Shown here piece by piece: positions 40,598 through 48,984 of a stretch of DNA of 64,000 bases. The stretch comes from Paenibacillus agilis. GTDB taxonomy: Bacteria; Bacillota; Bacilli; Paenibacillales; Paenibacillaceae. The stretch spans positions 1 to 64,000 of the forward strand of contig NZ_VNJK01000006.1 in NCBI RefSeq assembly GCF_007786455.1, given 5' to 3'. The position numbers were made by a program, and so were the translations under genes. The notes beneath the pieces are model-generated. The model worked only from the letters and a program-made list of their open reading frames with translations. It was not told the DNA's origin and searched no databases. The number at the start of each line of letters is the position of its first letter. The first letter of the stretch is position 1.

Positions 40598-42190
40598 TTA
40601 CATGAAGTCATCTCTTCGGACATTCTTACACCAACCAATCTCTTTCCATCTGTTCGAGTTAAAGTCAACCTCTAACACCAGAACATCAAGACCAGTCAGA
40701 TTAGTCATGCCGCGCCGATTTTTACTGGTGAACAACAAGTAATAAACCTTTCCTTGCTTCAATGTAACCTTCTGTTTCATAAGCGTTGTTCCATCGTCTG
40801 TCTGGAACGATACATCGTCGTCAACGCCTTCATCCTGATTGAACATATCATCACTCTTGCGAATCCAGTTAATTACTTCAAGTTCGTTGGCTCCACCTTC
40901 GTATTCCTGTGGATGCACAGGACGTAAATGCCATACAAGGTCTGCTACGTTCTTAATTTTTTTACCATCAGCAAGACATTGTTCATTGAGCCAGTACTTG
41001 CCAACATGTGTATCTGCTTGTTGAACAGTAGCCATCATCGCAAGGTTAAGACCTCCACCTTGCTTACGAGCTAACTTGTAGAGTCTGTCGAAGTCTTCGA
41101 CGAACACTCTCCAGCGCTCCTTGCTACCACCACCCTCAGATGGCTTCGCTGTATCGACAATCCAACGATGATATCCGCGACGAGCGAATTTCTTAACAAC
41201 CTTCTCAACATTATCCATCGTGTATTCTTCGAGAGGAATTAGCTTAATCAGACTATCGTTACCATCAATTTTTTCTTCGACCCATTCAACAGCTAATTCA
41301 AGCTTCATCTTCTCTTCGGCTGTAAAGTTACCCTTATTGATAGACTTCCGATTAAATCGAACCTTATCGCCAAAGTAATCTTTAAACTTTTCATACATTT
41401 CCGCACCCATTACAGTAATGAGCAACATCTTCTGGTACTGTTCTAAGTCCATTTCGTTCGCAATGATTGCAAGCTTTTCGCCTTCTTGGATGCAAGACAT
41501 AATCAGCTTTTCCATCACGAAACTGGACTTACCATTACCAGAGAAGGCTCCAATAATGCTTAATGTACCAGTAGCCCAACCATTGATAATATCAGTAAGC
41601 TTTCGTCCTTTGTAAAATGGCATTCCCAAGTCAGGATTGATATCCAACTTATTAATGAAATCTTTGAGGTTTGCCAAAAGGTTATATGCGACGATATTTG
41701 TCTCATTGTGATCTATGTCAATATTGTTTAACTTGTCATTCCAGTACATCGAGATTTCATTTCGAGATAGTTTTTTGTAATCATAATTGTCTCTCTGCTC
41801 GATAACCTTATCTCCGAAAAGTTTATAATACTCACGAAGTAATGCGTATTTCTTGACCTCATCATAGTAACCTTCGAAGTTTTCTAATGCTTCCTTTGTT
41901 TCTTCCATCAACTCTTCGATGATTTCATAACCACCATACTTCTCATATCTTTCATTCAACTTCAATTCTGTAACTGCCTGTTGAACTGTGATATCATCGA
42001 AAACCGAATAGTTTTCCTTGTGAAGCTTCCTTGCAATTCCCATATAAAAAGCCCAAATCACATTACCAAAAGTCTTCTTGTTAAGTTTTTCCTCGTTATA
42101 AATGTCAAACATATCAGGATTGTTCCAAAGGATACCCACTAACATAGCTTCCTTGTTGTAACTTTCCGTTGATAACTGCTTAATACTCAA
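40598..42190 (-). CDS. DnaB-like replicative helicase
   Basis: 530 aa. N-terminal helical domain (about 1-150), then a RecA-type motor: LSIIGAFSGNGKSSFVM (Walker A), LAIIANEMDLEQYQ, RWIVDTAKPSEGG (Walker B region), and LAMMATVQQAD. Hexameric unwinding of phage DNA. TTG start after GGGG. SPbeta YorI is the counterpart by position and type. Confidence 0.88.
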   Translation of the reverse strand: MSIKQLSTESYNKEAMLVGILWNNPDMFDIYNEEKLNKKTFGNVIWAFYMGIARKLHKENYSVFDDITVQQAVTELKLNERYEKYGGYEIIEELMEETKEALENFEGYYDEVKKYALLREYYKLFGDKVIEQRDNYDYKKLSRNEISMYWNDKLNNIDIDHNETNIVAYNLLANLKDFINKLDINPDLGMPFYKGRKLTDIINGWATGTLSIIGAFSGNGKSSFVMEKLIMSCIQEGEKLAIIANEMDLEQYQKMLLITVMGAEMYEKFKDYFGDKVRFNRKSINKGNFTAEEKMKLELAVEWVEEKIDGNDSLIKLIPLEEYTMDNVEKVVKKFARRGYHRWIVDTAKPSEGGGSKERWRVFVEDFDRLYKLARKQGGGLNLAMMATVQQADTHVGKYWLNEQCLADGKKIKNVADLVWHLRPVHPQEYEGGANELEVINWIRKSDDMFNQDEGVDDDVSFQTDDGTTLMKQKVTLKQGKVYYLLFTSKNRRGMTNLTGLDVLVLEVDFNSNRWKEIGWCKNVRRDDFM

Positions 42191-42204
42191 ATCAAATCAA
42201 CCCC

Positions 42205-42819
42205 TTAGTCATCTCCAAGAAGATAGCTGTAGTCTCTATCTTGTTGTGTCTTCTTGAATGACACTTCCCTGTTGTCCCTCATATCTTCTATGTGGACAGC
42301 TTCCATTGCTTCGTTAATTTTTGATTGTTGCTCTCGCGTTTTCATTTTGCGGAAAGCATCATTCACCTTACCTTGCATAACAATCAAGCCATAGCGCATT
42401 TCATGTTCTAAAGTCTTGAAATTCTTTGACATTCTCGCCCATTCAATGTCTTGAACACTCAGCAGAAACGCTTCTTTGATGACGTTGAATGGAACGCCTT
42501 GCTTATACTTTTTCTTCCAAAACTTTTGATATCTATTCGTTCCTTCTCGCAAATCAGCAATCATCTCCCACCAACTCTTTGACGGAGAGAAGTTGATTTT
42601 GTATATTTTTTTCACTGTCTCGAACATTTCGTCCTTCTGCTTTTGTTCGTTCAGCAAAAACTCACGTTTCTCTAACTCTTTTGGATAACATTCACGATGC
42701 CAGTATTGATTCACAGACTTCCCTTTGCTAGACACTTTGACTTCATGAGCCAAAGTGTCTCTTTGTTTAAAGGGTGCTGTCTGCTCACAGAACTGACATT
42801 TGACATATCGTTCAGCCAT
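42205..42819 (-). CDS. Zinc-motif protein next to helicase, possible loader
   Basis: 204 aa. KCQFCEQTAPF...YWHRECYP is an N-terminal C-C-H-C zinc site. The rest is helical with MFETVKKIYKINFSPSKSWW. Position directly upstream of the helicase gene suggests an accessory replication role such as loading; not proven. Confidence 0.55.
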   Translation of the reverse strand: MAERYVKCQFCEQTAPFKQRDTLAHEVKVSSKGKSVNQYWHRECYPKELEKREFLLNEQKQKDEMFETVKKIYKINFSPSKSWWEMIADLREGTNRYQKFWKKKYKQGVPFNVIKEAFLLSVQDIEWARMSKNFKTLEHEMRYGLIVMQGKVNDAFRKMKTREQQSKINEAMEAVHIEDMRDNREVSFKKTQQDRDYSYLLGDD

Positions 42820-42836
42820 GAACAGACCTCCTTGTT

Positions 42837-43379
42837 TTATTTAGCGTTGCCAAGAAGATTGATGATATGGGTCACATCTTGCATCGTTTCAGTCATACCA
42901 TTGTTGATGACAGTAAAGTGACAAATGTCTTCTACTCCTGCAAAGTCCTTGCGGTCTGTGTAGATGCGTCTGAAAACCTCATCCACTTCATCACCACGAT
43001 TCAATTGGCGAATGATGCGTTCTCTTTCCTCAACTTTGATGTGAATGGCAATAACATTCTCTTCTCCAACAACTCGAACAAGTTCGTCATAGCCATGCGT
43101 TGTGACTACAACGATGTAATCCTTATTCTTATAGTCGATACCATTGAGAGACAAGCCATAATACCAATCGCGGTATCTCGCTTTTTCAGCGAAAAACCCT
43201 TGTTTCTCCAACTCCGCAAAAGTGGAGCGTTCTATAAAGTGATAATCAACCCCATCTTTCTCTTTCTCGCGCATTGGACGAGTTGTATATGAGATTATCC
43301 TTGGATAACCCACCTCTTCCAGATTTCGCTCCACTGTAGACTTACCGCTAGATGAATGACCAATCAGACAAAAAATCAT
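42837..43379 (-). CDS. Guanylate-kinase-like nucleotide kinase
   Basis: 180 aa. P-loop FCLIGHSSSGKSTVERNL, then SYTTRPMREKEKDGVDYHFI, the GMP-binding region with R, T, Y and D of guanylate kinase, and IRQLNRGDEVDEVFRRI lid. It would phosphorylate (d)GMP to (d)GDP. Shorter than host Gmk by about 20 residues. Confidence 0.88.
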   Translation of the reverse strand: MIFCLIGHSSSGKSTVERNLEEVGYPRIISYTTRPMREKEKDGVDYHFIERSTFAELEKQGFFAEKARYRDWYYGLSLNGIDYKNKDYIVVVTTHGYDELVRVVGEENVIAIHIKVEERERIIRQLNRGDEVDEVFRRIYTDRKDFAGVEDICHFTVINNGMTETMQDVTHIINLLGNAK

Positions 43380-43477
43380 TTGAACATCTCCCTTGAATGA
43401 TTGCTATGAGTACGATTTTCTCGTATCACGCATTCATGTTAGGAAGGCTGTTATTCACAGCTTACGTTAGTACTTTC

Positions 43478-45793
43478 TTAGGCATCTTTTACAGATTGGT
43501 CACGATCAAATGCCTTGCGAACTGCAATAATATTGTTCTCCTTGAGCCAATGACCATCTTGCCCTTTCATCCACTTGAACACTTTATTGTGCAGTGGAGT
43601 GTACAAGCTTCCACCTCTTACAGTGTGTTCATGGCGTTTCGCGAACTTATCCTTAATGCTTCGGAATTGCTTCCAGAAGTTATAATAAGGCAGTTTGATT
43701 TTGGTCATGAATCCTGCCGCATCCTCGATTACAAAACCTTCATCCTTGATGGACATATCGGCAGTAACATCACGATACCAGTAGTAGAACTCAGTCCAGT
43801 TATCGAATGTGTGCATCAGTTTCTTGTGCTCGAAGCCATAATGACTTGCAAGTCCTACAACATCAATGTACGGAAGTTTTCCGTACTGGACTGTACGATT
43901 CACAACGTCAAGCAGTACAAGATTGTCACTTGTGTACTCGATGATGTGAGGGTCTTCTTTTGCTTTAATTACCTCAAATACTAGAGCAACATTCATATCC
44001 TTCAAGTCATGTTTAATTGCTTCTAATTGAGTGTGACTAAGTTTTGACACAAACAGTTCTTTCAGCCAGCCAGCATGGTCGCCTTGATTCGTCGATTTCG
44101 ATGTGAAAATCAGGGAATCAGATTCCGAATCATATCCTACTGTGCCAAGATAGCCATTCGGCTTATCATAGACTTGAACAGGGAACACAAGGTTGTCGGC
44201 AAGTGCATTCAACTTCGTGAATGAACGTTCATTAACATTGAAAAACTTGTTGTACGAGCGCGATACAATTTCTTTTGTGTTCTTATTGATAAACAGACCA
44301 CGCGCTTTGACATTAATATCGTCCCAATTTTTATCTCGGAATGCGTCTCGCGAGAAGTTATATGAATAGATATTTCCACCCAAATCCTTCTCAATGATTT
44401 CCTTGTGATTCGCTAGATACTCAATGAACTGCTCCATGCTGATATCTTCGTCAATCGTTTTAGGCGTATTTCCTTTGCGAATCTTGAAGACATGGTTTTT
44501 AATCTCATGCGTCTCAAATCCTTCATCGGTCAATGTGACAGCGCGAAGATGACCACCGAACTCGACTTGACCTTCAAGATTAAAGCTGTATTCCCCTGCC
44601 TGTACTGGTAGACGGAAAATATTGCGGTGTCCATGGATTTGATATATCTCTACTTTCTTTGGCATCGAAATGGCTATAAGACGAGGATTCCCACGACCTC
44701 CATGTGCGTACAGCGTTTCATAAGGAAGGTTTTCATCCCAATGATTGTCGATATCAACTTCATAATCGCCAACTCCATTAATGAATTGGTGCGTCGAAAT
44801 GTATATCAGATTTTCTGGCAACTTAGACAAACCGCCATGAGTAACGATTACCTTTTTACCTTTATATGTGTAGTAGACAAGCTGGCGAAGTCGGCGGTAA
44901 AGCTGGCGTACAGCTTTCTTCAACTCTACAATTTCCTCTTCGCTCAAACCATCTTCAAGTTGCGGCTGTGTATAATTGACGAACTCTTTGCTAAAGCTTT
45001 TCTCATCATTAGCCCAATTCCACAAGTGAATCTCATGGTTTCCTTCGACGATAGCGACATTCTTGCGTTCACAAATATGCAGAAAGAATTTCAACACTTC
45101 TGCATTCTGAATCCCTCTATCTAGCATGTCACCAACAAAGATGTACAGTTCATCGTCATTTAAGTTTGGATAAAGAGTAACTTCACCATCTTTACCCCAC
45201 GTATGACCTGTTTCATGGAAGTAATTCATCAACGCATCAAAACAACCTTGTACATCACCGATATGATGGATACGCTTATAGTCGCTGTAATCTGTTGTAC
45301 TGAAACGCATTGTATCGTGATATTCGTTAGGTTTTACAAGATTTACCCATTTAGGTACATGCTCAGTCTGCATACGCTGATGAGCGTTCATAATTACATG
45401 TTCTGGAACATGCTTATGCTCGTCACGCTTACGATTCTGTTCCAACAATGTTTCCAAAGGAACATCTGAAAAGTCCAGTACATTAACACGATAGCGATAG
45501 CGTTGCGCCAAGCTTTTGTATTGTGCAATCATTTCTTGTTTAGCGTGTGTCGCATCAATGATGGTGAACTCTCCACGCTTCATTCGTTCTTCTAACAACT
45601 CCATCAGCAACTTCCACACTCTGCCATCGTTTTTTGCGCTGATAGCTGTTTTCCCTGTTTCTGTCATTATAGGCGTTTGGAACAGCAATCGAATATCATC
45701 TGCACTCAATACATATTGTTGTAGTTTGTTTTCTTTGATGAATGTAGTCTTACCAGCACCCATAGCTCCACGAAGCAATACCAGTTGACGCAT
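43478..45793 (-). CDS. Three-domain RNA end-healing and sealing enzyme: kinase, phosphatase, ligase
   Basis: 771 aa. Residues 1-150: polynucleotide kinase, VLLRGAMGAGKTTFIKEN P-loop and SADDIRLLF. Residues 165-440: calcineurin-type phosphatase, HHIGDVQGCFDAL, FVGDMLDRG, EGNHEIHLWNW, VTHGG. Residues 455-771: T4 Rnl1-like ligase, KARGLFI, SRSYNKFFNVNE, adenylated lysine in VYDKPNGYLG, FTSKSTNQGD. Same order as bacterial Pnkp. It would turn cut tRNA ends (2',3'-phosphate, 5'-OH) into joinable ends and seal them. Its stop codon lies inside a 17-mer copy. Confidence 0.9.
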   Translation of the reverse strand: MRQLVLLRGAMGAGKTTFIKENKLQQYVLSADDIRLLFQTPIMTETGKTAISAKNDGRVWKLLMELLEERMKRGEFTIIDATHAKQEMIAQYKSLAQRYRYRVNVLDFSDVPLETLLEQNRKRDEHKHVPEHVIMNAHQRMQTEHVPKWVNLVKPNEYHDTMRFSTTDYSDYKRIHHIGDVQGCFDALMNYFHETGHTWGKDGEVTLYPNLNDDELYIFVGDMLDRGIQNAEVLKFFLHICERKNVAIVEGNHEIHLWNWANDEKSFSKEFVNYTQPQLEDGLSEEEIVELKKAVRQLYRRLRQLVYYTYKGKKVIVTHGGLSKLPENLIYISTHQFINGVGDYEVDIDNHWDENLPYETLYAHGGRGNPRLIAISMPKKVEIYQIHGHRNIFRLPVQAGEYSFNLEGQVEFGGHLRAVTLTDEGFETHEIKNHVFKIRKGNTPKTIDEDISMEQFIEYLANHKEIIEKDLGGNIYSYNFSRDAFRDKNWDDINVKARGLFINKNTKEIVSRSYNKFFNVNERSFTKLNALADNLVFPVQVYDKPNGYLGTVGYDSESDSLIFTSKSTNQGDHAGWLKELFVSKLSHTQLEAIKHDLKDMNVALVFEVIKAKEDPHIIEYTSDNLVLLDVVNRTVQYGKLPYIDVVGLASHYGFEHKKLMHTFDNWTEFYYWYRDVTADMSIKDEGFVIEDAAGFMTKIKLPYYNFWKQFRSIKDKFAKRHEHTVRGGSLYTPLHNKVFKWMKGQDGHWLKENNIIAVRKAFDRDQSVKDA

Positions 45794-45863
45794 TTAATCA
45801 TCTCCTAATGTTTGTGTTTTAAATTCTTTTATATAAATTAAAAGGGGTTAACATCTATTTATT

Positions 45864-45892
45864 ATTATAGAAGTTAACCATATATAAGTCAA
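45864..45892 (-). promoter_or_regulatory. Promoter abutted by a 17-mer copy (RNA-repair operon)
   Basis: TTGACT (45887-45892) and TATAAT (45864-45869), 17-base spacer. The element 45892-45908 ends on the -35 box. GGTTAAC (45846-45852) and GTTAACC (45873-45879) form an inverted repeat around the -10. Confidence 0.75.
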
Positions 45893-45932
45893 TACTTTCT
45901 TTGGCATCAATATAAAACTATTTTAGCCGTTC

Positions 45933-46094
45933 CTATTTGTTTTTGGATTGAATGTATTCATTAAGCTTTCTCGCAATAATGCTTGCATGTGCCTTGTCAA
46001 AGACCACAGCTACAAGAACCTTAATATCATATTCATCATCGACCAGAAACACGTTACAACTATTACTACTCTCTTCTGTAATGTACTTAATCAT
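45933..46094 (-). CDS. Small protein, 53 aa
   Basis: ATG 46092-46094 after AGGGGTGTG. MIKYITEESSNSCNVFLVDD, then IKVLVAVVFDKAHASIIARK and a tail. Compact alpha/beta micro-protein; unknown. Confidence 0.55.
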   Translation of the reverse strand: MIKYITEESSNSCNVFLVDDEYDIKVLVAVVFDKAHASIIARKLNEYIQSKNK

Positions 46095-46165
46095 CTATCT
46101 GACACACCCCTAATTAAAGTTCAAAAGGTATAGTCCGTAGACCATACCTTCTTTAGTTTGCCTGA

Positions 46166-46645
46166 TTATGCTTTACGTAGCAGACGTTCAATTTCCTTGC
46201 GGTATGCCTTCAAGAGCACAACATCAACACCCTTTTGCTCAGTGAACTGGTCGCCAATGGATTTGTTTGCTTTCGCAACGACCTTCTTCGTTTCGCTCCA
46301 TTCAGAGAATACACCAGATGTTGTATTGTAGATTGCTGTTTTATAGAACATAATAGTTGCAGGGTCGTTTAGGATGATGCGTTCAACATAGATTTCCATT
46401 CGGTGAATTTGACCAACTTCCAGCACTCTCGACGGAACCAACGGAATAGCATCTTCAAGCATTTCTTCGCTGAACGTCCAATCTTGCCCTTGAAGATGGT
46501 AATTATTGTCACATACATCCTCAATCGTAAACTCCTGACCACAAAACTGTTCCATTTGTTCGCTGAAGTAAGTATCTCCGATATCAGTGCCGCCTTTAAG
46601 ACCTTCGCGAACCTTAACCAATTGACCTACTGTAAATTTAGCCAT
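46166..46645 (-). CDS. Hypothetical protein with SH3/KOW-like start, 159 aa
   Basis: From ATG 46645. MAKFTVGQLVKVREGLKGG and FTIEDVCDNNYHLQGQDW look like an SH3/KOW-type barrel as in translation- or RNA-binding proteins. The remainder has a strand-helix end (VLLKAYRKEIERLLRK). Sits between the RNA ligase and a nucleotidyltransferase. Function unknown. Confidence 0.55.
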   Translation of the reverse strand: MAKFTVGQLVKVREGLKGGTDIGDTYFSEQMEQFCGQEFTIEDVCDNNYHLQGQDWTFSEEMLEDAIPLVPSRVLEVGQIHRMEIYVERIILNDPATIMFYKTAIYNTTSGVFSEWSETKKVVAKANKSIGDQFTEQKGVDVVLLKAYRKEIERLLRKA

Positions 46646-46679
46646 GTATAAACATCTCCCTATTGTGTGATTTATTTGA

Positions 46680-47333
46680 TTAGTAGGAACTAATATTCTC
46701 GATGATTTCGTTTTCTCTTTCGGTAAAGCCGACATCACGAAGCTTCCGCAACATCTTGCACATTTCGGCGTTTGTAATCGTCATGCCACGCTCACAGAAC
46801 TTGTGGACTCGTATAATCGTTCCAGAAATATCCCTAGCCCTTTGTTCGTTGTAGAATAGGGAATTACTGTCTAAGTAGTCCCAATCGCTTAGAGTGTCAA
46901 TTCTGCCATTCTGGTGGTAGAACATGTTGTGCTTGAAGTCGAACTCTATAACAACTTCCTTTGGAGTCCCGATAAACTTGGTAATAATTTGGTATTTGTT
47001 GCCGATAGAAATCGCATTTTTCGTGATGACAACACGATTTCCTTTGTAGTGTACAATGTAGATGTTTTTTTTCTTCGGTTCTCCATCATCAGTTGTCTCT
47101 TGTACAACGAGACTCATAAAGAACTCGCGAAGCTTATCAGATAGAGATCGACTACGCACGAAGAAATCGTAATCCTTCGGCTCCTTGTCGTTATACAGAC
47201 TGTAGATGCAACCACCAGATATATAGCCTTCTTTAGCGAAATCATCCTGCAAATGTGCTGGCAAATCCGCTATGAGATTATTCTTCTCTTGATTCAACCT
47301 TCGGCTCACTTCGTCAAGCTTTGATTTTTTCAT
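46680..47333 (-). CDS. Nucleotidyltransferase of the CCA-enzyme/poly(A)-polymerase head type
   Basis: 217 aa. GYISGGCIYSLYNDKEPKDY then DFFVRS gives the GG...S-(x)n-P-x-D-Y-D pattern of class II tRNA nucleotidyltransferase heads (catalytic D-x-D equivalent DYD). EVVIEFDFKHNMFYHQNG supplies the third acidic strand, and RAREISGT-like RARDISGTIIRVHKFCERG continues the pattern. It may rebuild tRNA 3' ends. Close to the three-domain RNA repair enzyme. The C-terminal tRNA-binding part of host CCA enzymes is missing. Confidence 0.75.
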   Translation of the reverse strand: MKKSKLDEVSRRLNQEKNNLIADLPAHLQDDFAKEGYISGGCIYSLYNDKEPKDYDFFVRSRSLSDKLREFFMSLVVQETTDDGEPKKKNIYIVHYKGNRVVITKNAISIGNKYQIITKFIGTPKEVVIEFDFKHNMFYHQNGRIDTLSDWDYLDSNSLFYNEQRARDISGTIIRVHKFCERGMTITNAEMCKMLRKLRDVGFTERENEIIENISSY

Positions 47334-47368
47334 TTTATCACTCTACTTTCTTTGGCTTCTATATAATT

Positions 47369-47653
47369 TTAAATGAATGCTTGAAGAATGAATCCAAACA
47401 ACAAGACGAAAGCATATGAAATGGACATAGAGATTACATCCTTTAAGCGGTCTTCTGCGGTTGGATTTTCATGTTTCTTTCCGATGTTGATACTTCGCAA
47501 GAATACGAGTCCAAGTAATAATCCCATCGAGCCAGCCAAACTAATCGCTGGTGCGCCAAACAGTTCAGTAGGGAACCAATTCCACACCTTCATGAATACA
47601 AAACCTTGCCAGAACCAATTGACAGTCGCCAATACTAGTATTAGAAACTCCAT
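47369..47653 (-). CDS. Three-segment membrane protein, 94 aa
   Basis: Hydrophobic runs: FLILVLATVNWFWQGFVFM, APAISLAGSMGLLLGLVFL, ISYAFVLLFGFILQAFI, with a short polar loop (GKKHENPTAEDRLKD). Unknown inner-membrane protein. Reads like a small phage membrane factor, not a classical holin. Confidence 0.6.
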   Translation of the reverse strand: MEFLILVLATVNWFWQGFVFMKVWNWFPTELFGAPAISLAGSMGLLLGLVFLRSINIGKKHENPTAEDRLKDVISMSISYAFVLLFGFILQAFI

Positions 47654-47666
47654 ATGTCACACTCTC

Positions 47667-47882
47667 CTATTCATTAATCGCAATTGAAGCATTCGCCCAA
47701 AAGGTAGTTTGTTGCAAGTTTGTGATAGCCAACGATTTCTCTCGACTATTCGGACACATTTCTTCGATTAGGTAAGCTAGTTCTTTTGCCTTGTTGCGAA
47801 TTTCAGTGTACTTCTCAGGCTGTCCTTCCTTCGGAGGATGGTAGTTAAAAATATTCTCGATTTGCGGATTCTGTTGTGTCAT
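47667..47882 (-). CDS. acb2: Acb2/Tad1-domain cyclic-nucleotide sponge, anti-CBASS
   Basis: 71 aa. N-terminal IENIFNYHPPKEGQPEKY, then IRNKAKELAYLIEEMCPNSR, EKSLAITNL and FWANASIAI. These match the small Acb2 family (also T4 Vs.4): a short helical hairpin that hexamerises and binds cyclic di- and trinucleotides, so blocking CBASS signalling. Conserved YHPP, SREKSLAIT and WAN segments are all present and the length is normal. Start overlaps the next upstream gene by four bases. Confidence 0.85.
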   Translation of the reverse strand: MTQQNPQIENIFNYHPPKEGQPEKYTEIRNKAKELAYLIEEMCPNSREKSLAITNLQQTTFWANASIAINE

Positions 47883-48238
47883 TCTTCACACTCTCCTTCT
47901 TCTTCATCCTCTTCGTCATCTGGAAGAATCATTTCTACGTCCCAATGCTCACCATTATCGTCAATATGCTTAATGGTTACAGATTCCAGAGAGTGACAGT
48001 ACCCATCCCATCCATTATGAGGAATTGATAAGTCGAACTTATTAGGATAGTTTTCCAGTTGATGATTGTTGCTGTAATTTGTCATCAAGTCAATTAGAGC
48101 ATTAACAACGTATTCGTCGAAGTCAGATTTATTATAGACTTCCTCTGTCGTAATGTAATCCGCATCATTCGAATCACCAACGATAGTTACGATAAAGATG
48201 TTTCTCGCTTCCGTCTTGCTCAGTGTATACTTTTCCAT
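47879..48238 (-). CDS. Hypothetical acidic protein, 119 aa
   Basis: From ATG 48238 after AGGAGG (a longer start at 48301 is possible). NIFIVTIVGDSNDADYITTE, IPHNGWDGYCHSLESVTI, and a very acidic tail. Translationally coupled to the Acb2-like gene. Not recognised. Confidence 0.55.
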   Translation of the reverse strand: MEKYTLSKTEARNIFIVTIVGDSNDADYITTEEVYNKSDFDEYVVNALIDLMTNYSNNHQLENYPNKFDLSIPHNGWDGYCHSLESVTIKHIDDNGEHWDVEMILPDDEEDEEEGECEE

Positions 48239-48290
48239 AAATCCTCCTAGTTTTTCGCGGATTGGGTTAATCGTCTGATTAATGTTGCTA

Positions 48291-48470
48291 TTAGCTTCCA
48301 AGCATTTTAGTCAAATGTTCTAAGAATAAAGTAATGAAGAATAATGTCGCAGATACGAAGTAAAGCACTATGATTTTTTTGTCAATTGGCTTTTCGTTAA
48401 TTATCTTAATCGTGTTATTTACAGCATAAAATGTACATGAGGCATACACGACCAACCAGAAAACATTCAT
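48291..48470 (-). CDS. Small two-helix membrane protein, 59 aa
   Basis: ATG 48468-48470 after AGGGAG. MNVFWLVVYASCTFYAVNNT and IVLYFVSATLFFITLFLEHL are two membrane segments joined by a charged loop (KIINEKPIDKK). The gap between neighbouring genes is fully used. Unknown; size fits phage membrane peptides. Confidence 0.6.
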   Translation of the reverse strand: MNVFWLVVYASCTFYAVNNTIKIINEKPIDKKIIVLYFVSATLFFITLFLEHLTKMLGS

Positions 48471-48507
48471 TCAAATTCTCTCCCTTGTTCTAAATGGAAC
48501 ACGTATT

Positions 48508-48705
48508 TTATTTACTTCTATGCAAGGCAATTCTCCTTATTTCTTCTACATCGTGTACAAGAAAATTTAGATAACTTGCGATTTGAGCATAAGATTCCTT
48601 ATCAAGACTGCTTTCCGCATTGACCTCTTCTACAATTGTCTTACGGACTTCACGTATAGAAGGTCTTAATGCTTGAATTTCCTGTATAATACTTTCTTTT
48701 CTCAT
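48508..48705 (-). CDS. Small helical protein, 65 aa
   Basis: From ATG 48705, six bases after GGAG. MRKESIIQEIQALRPSIREV then a helix. Codons 1-7 resemble the dispersed element (GAGAAAAGAAAGTATTATA), a distant copy. Unknown. Confidence 0.5.
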   Translation of the reverse strand: MRKESIIQEIQALRPSIREVRKTIVEEVNAESSLDKESYAQIASYLNFLVHDVEEIRRIALHRSK

Positions 48706-48718
48706 GATATTCTCCATT

Positions 48719-48982
48719 CTAAGTCTTCTGAATGTAGGTATTTAGTTCGCTTATCGAAAACACGCTTCCAGTTCTTTCCCATATAGTTTGCATAAATTTG
48801 TCATACCCACATTGCTTCACTTCGTAAAACAACTTCTCTTCAAGCTCAAAGGTATGCCCTTTGACAGTGAAAATATCTCCATCATTCAGATGATACACTC
48901 TCATTGCTTTGGGTTTCGAGGGTGTAGATGCAAACTCTTCACCCTCGTCCTCGCTAACTTGTTTCAGAATAATATCAGCCAT
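48719..48982 (-). CDS. Hypothetical protein, 87 aa
   Basis: Acidic, strand-rich: YHLNDGDIFTVKGHTFELEE. Next to the AAA+ ATPase gene (three bases apart), perhaps a partner. Unknown. Confidence 0.55.
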   Translation of the reverse strand: MADIILKQVSEDEGEEFASTPSKPKAMRVYHLNDGDIFTVKGHTFELEEKLFYEVKQCGYDKFMQTIWERTGSVFSISELNTYIQKT

Positions 48983-48984
48983 TA

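Noticed and set aside
47369-48470. Holin function for the small membrane proteins at 47369 and 48291
   Set aside because: No endolysin gene nearby and they lie in an early operon; membrane segments alone are not enough.
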